A stretch of DNA of 64,000 nucleotides from Williamsia sp. CHRR-6. Lineage in GTDB: Bacteria > Actinomycetota > Actinomycetes > Mycobacteriales > Mycobacteriaceae. This document shows, one piece after another, positions 61,301 to 64,000 of the stretch (position 1 is the first letter of the stretch; every line of letters begins with the position of its first letter). Position numbers and translations under genes: made by a program. Where the stretch lies: contig NZ_JAHCSG010000007.1 in the NCBI RefSeq assembly GCF_018474015.1, forward strand, positions 32,196 through 96,195, read 5' to 3'. The notes beneath the pieces were generated by a model. The model was given only the letters and a program-made list of their open reading frames with translations. It made no database searches and was not told the DNA's origin.

Positions 61301-63264
61301 GCGTTGAGTGCGATCGAATTGACCATCGCATTGAACCGGTCATCATGGGCGCGAAGCGCATTCAGCACCTGCCACACCACCTTGAACCGGCGGTTGTCAG
61401 CCAACGCGTGCGATGGCGCCACCCCAGCGGGCACCGCCACCGGCAAGATGATGTATCCGTAATCCTTGCCGTCGGCCAGGCGCATCACCCGGCCCACCGA
61501 CTGAACCACGTCCACCACGGAGTTACGCGGATGCAGAAACAGCACCGCATCCAGCGCAGGCACATCCACACCCTCGGACAGGCAACGCGCATTCGTGAGG
61601 ATGCGGCACTCCCCTGGAGGAACCGGCGCTTTCAACCACGACAGCTGCTCATTGCGGCGCAACGCGTTGAACGTGCCGTCCACGTGGCGGACCTCGCACC
61701 GCAACCCCAGGTTGGTGTCGTCGACCTGCTGGCCGCCGTCCTCGGATTCGGCGAGCAGATCCCGATAGGCGTCCACCACCGCCGGGAACACCTCAGCCAC
61801 CTGCTTCGACGCGGCGATGTCCCGGGCGAACGCCACCGCCCGCGCCATCGGCGGCGCCCCCGCAGTGAAACCGTCGCCATCGGGAGTGTGCCCGGCCCGC
61901 TTGGCCAACCCGTTCCAGCAGCCCACGATCTTTGATGCATCATCGAGCTGCAATTCCGCGAAGTCGCCGGCCAACTGCGTCTGCATCGGCGCCGCCACCA
62001 ACGACTCGTCGACAGTCAGCACGATCACCTTGTAGTCGGTCAGCAGACCACGTTCCACCGCATCACCAAACGACAACCGGTGAAACTCCGGCCCGTACAA
62101 CGCCTCATCGTCCATCGACGCCAACTCGGCGGAATGATCGTCGGCCTTCTCCTTCACCGCGTCGTCGAAGATGCGCGGCGTAGCCGTCATGTACAGCCGC
62201 CGGGTCGCCGTGATGAACGAATCATCATGAATCTTCACGAAGTTCGACTCGTCGCCGCCGTCCACCGTGACACCGGTGGTCCGGTGCGCCTCATCGCAGA
62301 TGATGAGATCGAAAGGGTCTACCCCGGCCTGCTGCGCGGCCGCCACCGCAGGCAACGACTGGTAGGTGGTGAACACGACCGTCAACCCGCTGGCACGTTT
62401 GCGATGCGCCATATGCGCAGCCAGCGTGGCACCGTCGGTGGTGACCGGGATGGCCACGTCCACCACACTCACGTCCTCCGCTGCCCGCGACACCTTGGTG
62501 TCCGAGCACACAGCGAAGGCCCGGATGTCGGTGCGGGTCTGCGCAGTCCACTCCCGCAACGTCTGGCTCAGTAGCGAAATGGACGGCACCGCAAACAGAA
62601 TGCGTGCACTACCGCCGTTCTCCGCGGCAGTACGCTCGGCAATCTTCAACGCGGTGAACGTCTTTCCCGTACCGCATGCCATGATCAGCTTGCCGCGCTG
62701 ATGACCCGCAGCGAACCCGGCGAACACCGCGTCGATGGCCTGCTGCTGATGCAGCCGCGGATCATGCCGTTTGGCCGGCGACAGCTGAATCGACAGCTCA
62801 CCCTGTGGCCACGCCACATCCCAGTTGATGGGCGACTCCGCGATCTCGGCCAACCCGATGCGCTGCACCGGAATCTGTTGCCCCTCAAGCGCATCCTCAG
62901 CATTACGGCCCCACCGGTCAGTGGTGGAGACGATCACCCTGTTACTGAACGGCGCCTTACCGGAGGCAGTGAAAAACGAATCGATGTCCTCCTTGCGCAG
63001 CGTGTGCGTGGGTTCGTAGAACTTGCACTGGATGGCCGTGTAGTCGCCCGTGTCGCGGTTCTGGGCCACGATGTCGATACCCGTATCAGGCTTACCGCCC
63101 CGGCCTGGCCAGTCGGCCCACCGCCACACCTGCTGATACTGCTGGCTCTGGGTCGGGTCAAGCTCGAAGTAGCGAACCATCAACTCCTCGAACCGAGTAC
63201 CCCGCTCCGAGTTGCTGCGCTCACGCTCACGGAACGCCTCGATCACCTCATGAAGACCAGCCAC
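58378..63264 (-). CDS. Type ISP single-chain restriction-modification enzyme
   Basis: 1628 residues, the length and order of the LlaBIII class. Residues 1-150: Mrr-like nuclease with Asp64 (GIDIV) and Gln79-Cys80-Lys81. About 165-640: SF2 translocase with Walker A ACGTGKT (196-202), DEAH (324-327) and VQSVGRVMRLADG near 590. About 860-1080: N6-adenine methyltransferase with LDPFTGTGTFL near 917 and VGNPPYS near 1028. About 1100-1600: target-recognition region. It methylates one strand of an asymmetric site and cuts foreign DNA after translocation when two head-to-head enzymes meet. The GTG at 63264 gives the usual family N-terminus; no clear ribosome binding site or -10 is seen. First gene of a coupled three-gene operon. 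Confidence 0.93.
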   Translation of the reverse strand: MAGLHEVIEAFRERERSNSERGTRFEELMVRYFELDPTQSQQYQQVWRWADWPGRGGKPDTGIDIVAQNRDTGDYTAIQCKFYEPTHTLRKEDIDSFFTASGKAPFSNRVIVSTTDRWGRNAEDALEGQQIPVQRIGLAEIAESPINWDVAWPQGELSIQLSPAKRHDPRLHQQQAIDAVFAGFAAGHQRGKLIMACGTGKTFTALKIAERTAAENGGSARILFAVPSISLLSQTLREWTAQTRTDIRAFAVCSDTKVSRAAEDVSVVDVAIPVTTDGATLAAHMAHRKRASGLTVVFTTYQSLPAVAAAQQAGVDPFDLIICDEAHRTTGVTVDGGDESNFVKIHDDSFITATRRLYMTATPRIFDDAVKEKADDHSAELASMDDEALYGPEFHRLSFGDAVERGLLTDYKVIVLTVDESLVAAPMQTQLAGDFAELQLDDASKIVGCWNGLAKRAGHTPDGDGFTAGAPPMARAVAFARDIAASKQVAEVFPAVVDAYRDLLAESEDGGQQVDDTNLGLRCEVRHVDGTFNALRRNEQLSWLKAPVPPGECRILTNARCLSEGVDVPALDAVLFLHPRNSVVDVVQSVGRVMRLADGKDYGYIILPVAVPAGVAPSHALADNRRFKVVWQVLNALRAHDDRFNAMVNSIALNAATRETKVGKGSDRLMGGHIGPVGDDHESVSGTDEQPGAEQKEQRGSVASQMALFALSDWQEAIYARIVDKVGTRVYWEQWAADVADIAAAQIARINALLSGASPTVGEQFDRFLKGLRDNLNDSISRDDAISMLSQHLITKPVFDALFAGHDFAAHNPVSIVMQQMVDALNDTNLESETAGLEKFYASVRVRASEVSTAQGKQQVIAELYEKFFKVAFKKQSDALGIVYTPVEIVDFIIRAADHVSKEHFGRGLTDAGVHILDPFTGTGTFLTRLLQSGLVLPGDLPRKYRNELHANEIMLLAYYIAAVNIETTYHALTAADDDAIYEPFEGIVLADTFQITEDGDTMDAIMFPQNNDRIVRQLEAPINVIVGNPPYSVGQDSANDNNANLSYPTLDRRIGDTYAKRSTGTNKNSLYDSYYRAYRWATDRVGDNGIVAFVSNGGWIDGNTADGVRLSFADEFAHLWVYNLRGNQRTAGELSRREGGKVFGAGSRSTIAIFIGVKDATHAGPCEIHYRDIGDYLDREEKLRIVEDSTVAGVDWQTITPNTHGDWVSHRDDEFGSWPVIGQKSGAGLRIFGSYSSGLKTGRDPWVYNWSSSALSESIAEIRKQFEAARDLLRMLGPGSTSDDLLRKHPELIGTGQISWSSSLRQQLNRGDDLHIRNAAFRLGVYRPFTPHHVYFDAATSDRRYQLPSMFPTPHHKNYGIALTGPASHFAFTPFITDAIPNLHLLDTGQFFPRFTYERVDATDSGELDFGTAAIDPDVDEHGYRRLDNITDEILAVYRTALGDSVTKDQIFWSVYGQLHVPNYRETYAADLKKMLPHIPTPDSLTRFTQLVEAGERLGYLHIRYEDVDPYPLDVQLKPGADAGDRETWRVQKMKWRSKTDHTAIVYNPKVTVAGIPAEAEEYMLGSRSALAWIIDRYQVKTDKASGIVNDPNLWCDEHDDPTYIVDLIKKVTTVAIETVRIVNTLD

Positions 63265-63388
63265 CGCACAAATGTGTCAAACATTGCGCCTCAGCGCAGC
63301 CAGGCAGGCACACCGTGTCGTACCCATCCGATAGAACTTTGCTCAGTTTCGCGGACAATCGCGACCTGAACCGAATGTAGGAGGAACG
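63265..63388 (+). other. Divergent gap between the restriction enzyme and the small membrane protein
   Basis: 124 bases, AT-richer than average. It must hold the promoters of both genes. GTAGGAGGAACG directly before the ATG at 63389 is a strong ribosome binding site. For the restriction enzyme I see TTGACA-like sequence close to the GTG but no well-placed -10 element. Confidence 0.4.
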
Positions 63389-63700
63389 ATGAACAGCACG
63401 TGGTCGGACTACGCACCGTGGCTGTTTGCGGTGCTCGGCATCATCACCGCAACCCGGGGCGCGTCGAAGGTGCTGATGTTTTCATCACGAACCACCCCGC
63501 GATGGTGGGCGGCACGGATTGACGCCAGCGGCGACATCGGAGGCGGCATCGTCGCCGTGCTCGCGTTCTTCGAGTGGGCTTCCAGCTACTCCGGTCGGGT
63601 GACATCGATCGTGACGGTTACGGCCTTGTCGGTGATCGCCGTGGCCGTGCCGCTCTGGCTCATGTGGATGTTCGGATGGCAGTCGAGGAAAGCTGGCTGA
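63389..63700 (+). CDS. Small membrane protein, unknown function
   Basis: 103 residues with about three hydrophobic spans (WLFAVLGIITATRGASKVLM; GGGIVAVLAFFEWAS; VTALSVIAVAVPLWLMWMF). A strong ribosome binding site, GTAGGAGGAACG, fixes the ATG. It is divergent from the restriction enzyme and precedes the right-hand border repeat. No family recognised. It may be an accessory component of the neighbouring operon or unrelated. Confidence 0.65.
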   Translation: MNSTWSDYAPWLFAVLGIITATRGASKVLMFSSRTTPRWWAARIDASGDIGGGIVAVLAFFEWASSYSGRVTSIVTVTALSVIAVAVPLWLMWMFGWQSRKAG

Positions 63701-63710
63701 GCTGTGCACT

Positions 63711-63772
63711 GTCGAGTGGGCTGAACAGCGCCGTCGACAGGGGCGGCGCACCGGCCACGCCTGAGACAGGGC
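63711..63772 (+). repeat. Island-border repeat, copy 2
   Basis: 63711-63737 matches 51155-51181 in 25 of 27 bases (gtcgagtgggNNgaacagcg then ccgtcga), and 63758-63772 matches 51254-51268 in 14 of 15. This copy lacks the inverted units, so the two arms are 20 bases apart instead of 72. Confidence 0.8.
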
Positions 63773-63824
63773 GCAACCACCAACGCTAACCCAGATATTC
63801 GCTTGCATGTTCGAACCGTGCATG

Positions 63825-63837
63825 TATACTTGTACAC
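63825..63837 (+). promoter_or_regulatory. Leaderless -10 element of the DUF222 gene
   Basis: TATACT (63825-63830), a consensus -10, is 7 bases before the ATG at 63838. CTTGCA (63802-63807), 17 bases further upstream, is a weak -35. An imperfect palindrome, CATGTATACTTGTACACATG, covers the -10 and the start codon. Confidence 0.55.
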
Positions 63838-64000
63838 ATGCACGGGGGAGCGTTCATCACAGCTGTCGACGATCTGATCGACATCACCACCAGCCTGGTC
63901 ATCGACACCGATGACGAGGTGATCACCACGATCCGCGCCGCCATCCGGTTGCGCTCGGTCAGTGATCATCTCCTCGCGGCGACGGCCGGCCACTGTGAAC
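63838..64000 (+). CDS. DUF222 (13E12-type, HNH-endonuclease family) protein, 5' part only
   Basis: 54 codons of a gene that leaves the window. The product begins MHGGAFITAVDDLIDITTSL and continues DEVITTIRAAIRLRSVSDHL, the helical start typical of DUF222/13E12-repeat proteins, which usually end in an HNH nuclease domain and occur in many dispersed copies in Gordonia and mycobacteria. The ATG is supported by a consensus -10 element 7 bases upstream. Its place beside the border repeat fits a mobile or recombining gene family. The HNH domain itself is not visible. Confidence 0.6.
   Translation, partial: MHGGAFITAVDDLIDITTSLVIDTDDEVITTIRAAIRLRSVSDHLLAATAGHCE

Noticed and set aside
60520..61935. 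Plus-strand open frame of 471 codons inside the restriction enzyme gene
   Set aside because: Shadow of the helicase and methyltransferase region; no motif of its own.

Overview
The window is high-GC actinobacterial DNA, most likely from Gordonia or a close mycolate-forming relative. This rests on gene content and order (kgd, lpqZ, corA, mrp, tatB-htrA-rseA-sigE, then rmlD-wbbL-manB, an LCP ligase, fadE25, purE/purK) and on many leaderless genes. From memory, two blocks match Mycobacterium tuberculosis order: roughly Rv1220c-Rv1250 (about 6-37 kb here) and Rv3264c-Rv3278c (about 38-51 kb here). No database search was run. I see no rRNA or tRNA gene, no CRISPR array and no complete transposase gene.

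Layout. 1-9.8 kb: end of sbcC (cut by the window edge), sbcD, a thiosulfate sulfurtransferase, a membrane molybdenum-cofactor oxidoreductase, a DHA2 exporter, a glutathionyl-hydroquinone-reductase-like protein and an EcsC-like protein. 9.8-18 kb: a single-chain ABC exporter with one degenerate ATP site, then kgd. 18-22 kb: a TetR regulator divergent from a monooxygenase, SDR and alpha/beta-hydrolase operon that resembles the mymA operon in content. 22-37 kb: lpqZ-like lipoprotein, corA, SUFU-domain protein, phosphoesterase, ParB-like protein, a lone SugC-type ATPase, stress protein, CitE-like lyase, MgtE-N/CBS protein, DUF1003 protein, mrp, and the envelope-stress set tatB/htrA/rseA/sigE with a divergent methyltransferase. 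37-51 kb: GDSL hydrolase, rhamnose/galactan linker genes (manB, wbbL, rmlD), LCP ligase, fadE25, dienelactone hydrolase, purE/purK, GtrA, a two-component system and a PH-domain protein.

From about 51.1 kb the character changes. An accessory island (about 51.1-63.8 kb) has AT-richer genes and is bracketed by two copies of one intergenic repeat. Its left half is a type VII (ESX) substrate cassette without a secretion machine: a frameshifted helical ORF with a run of ten G, EspG, two lipoproteins, a large WXG/PPE-like protein, an EspC-like protein and a 44-codon ORF. Its right half, on the minus strand, is a three-gene translationally coupled operon: a 1628-residue single-chain type ISP restriction-modification enzyme, a HipA-like kinase without an HTH partner, and a protein joining a HipA-N-like region to a HIRAN-like domain. 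This operon is the best candidate for an undescribed defence system. A DUF222 (13E12-type) gene begins at the right edge.

Sixteen genes have a TANNNT-like hexamer 6-8 bases before the start codon, which points to leaderless transcription; this pattern was used to choose several starts.
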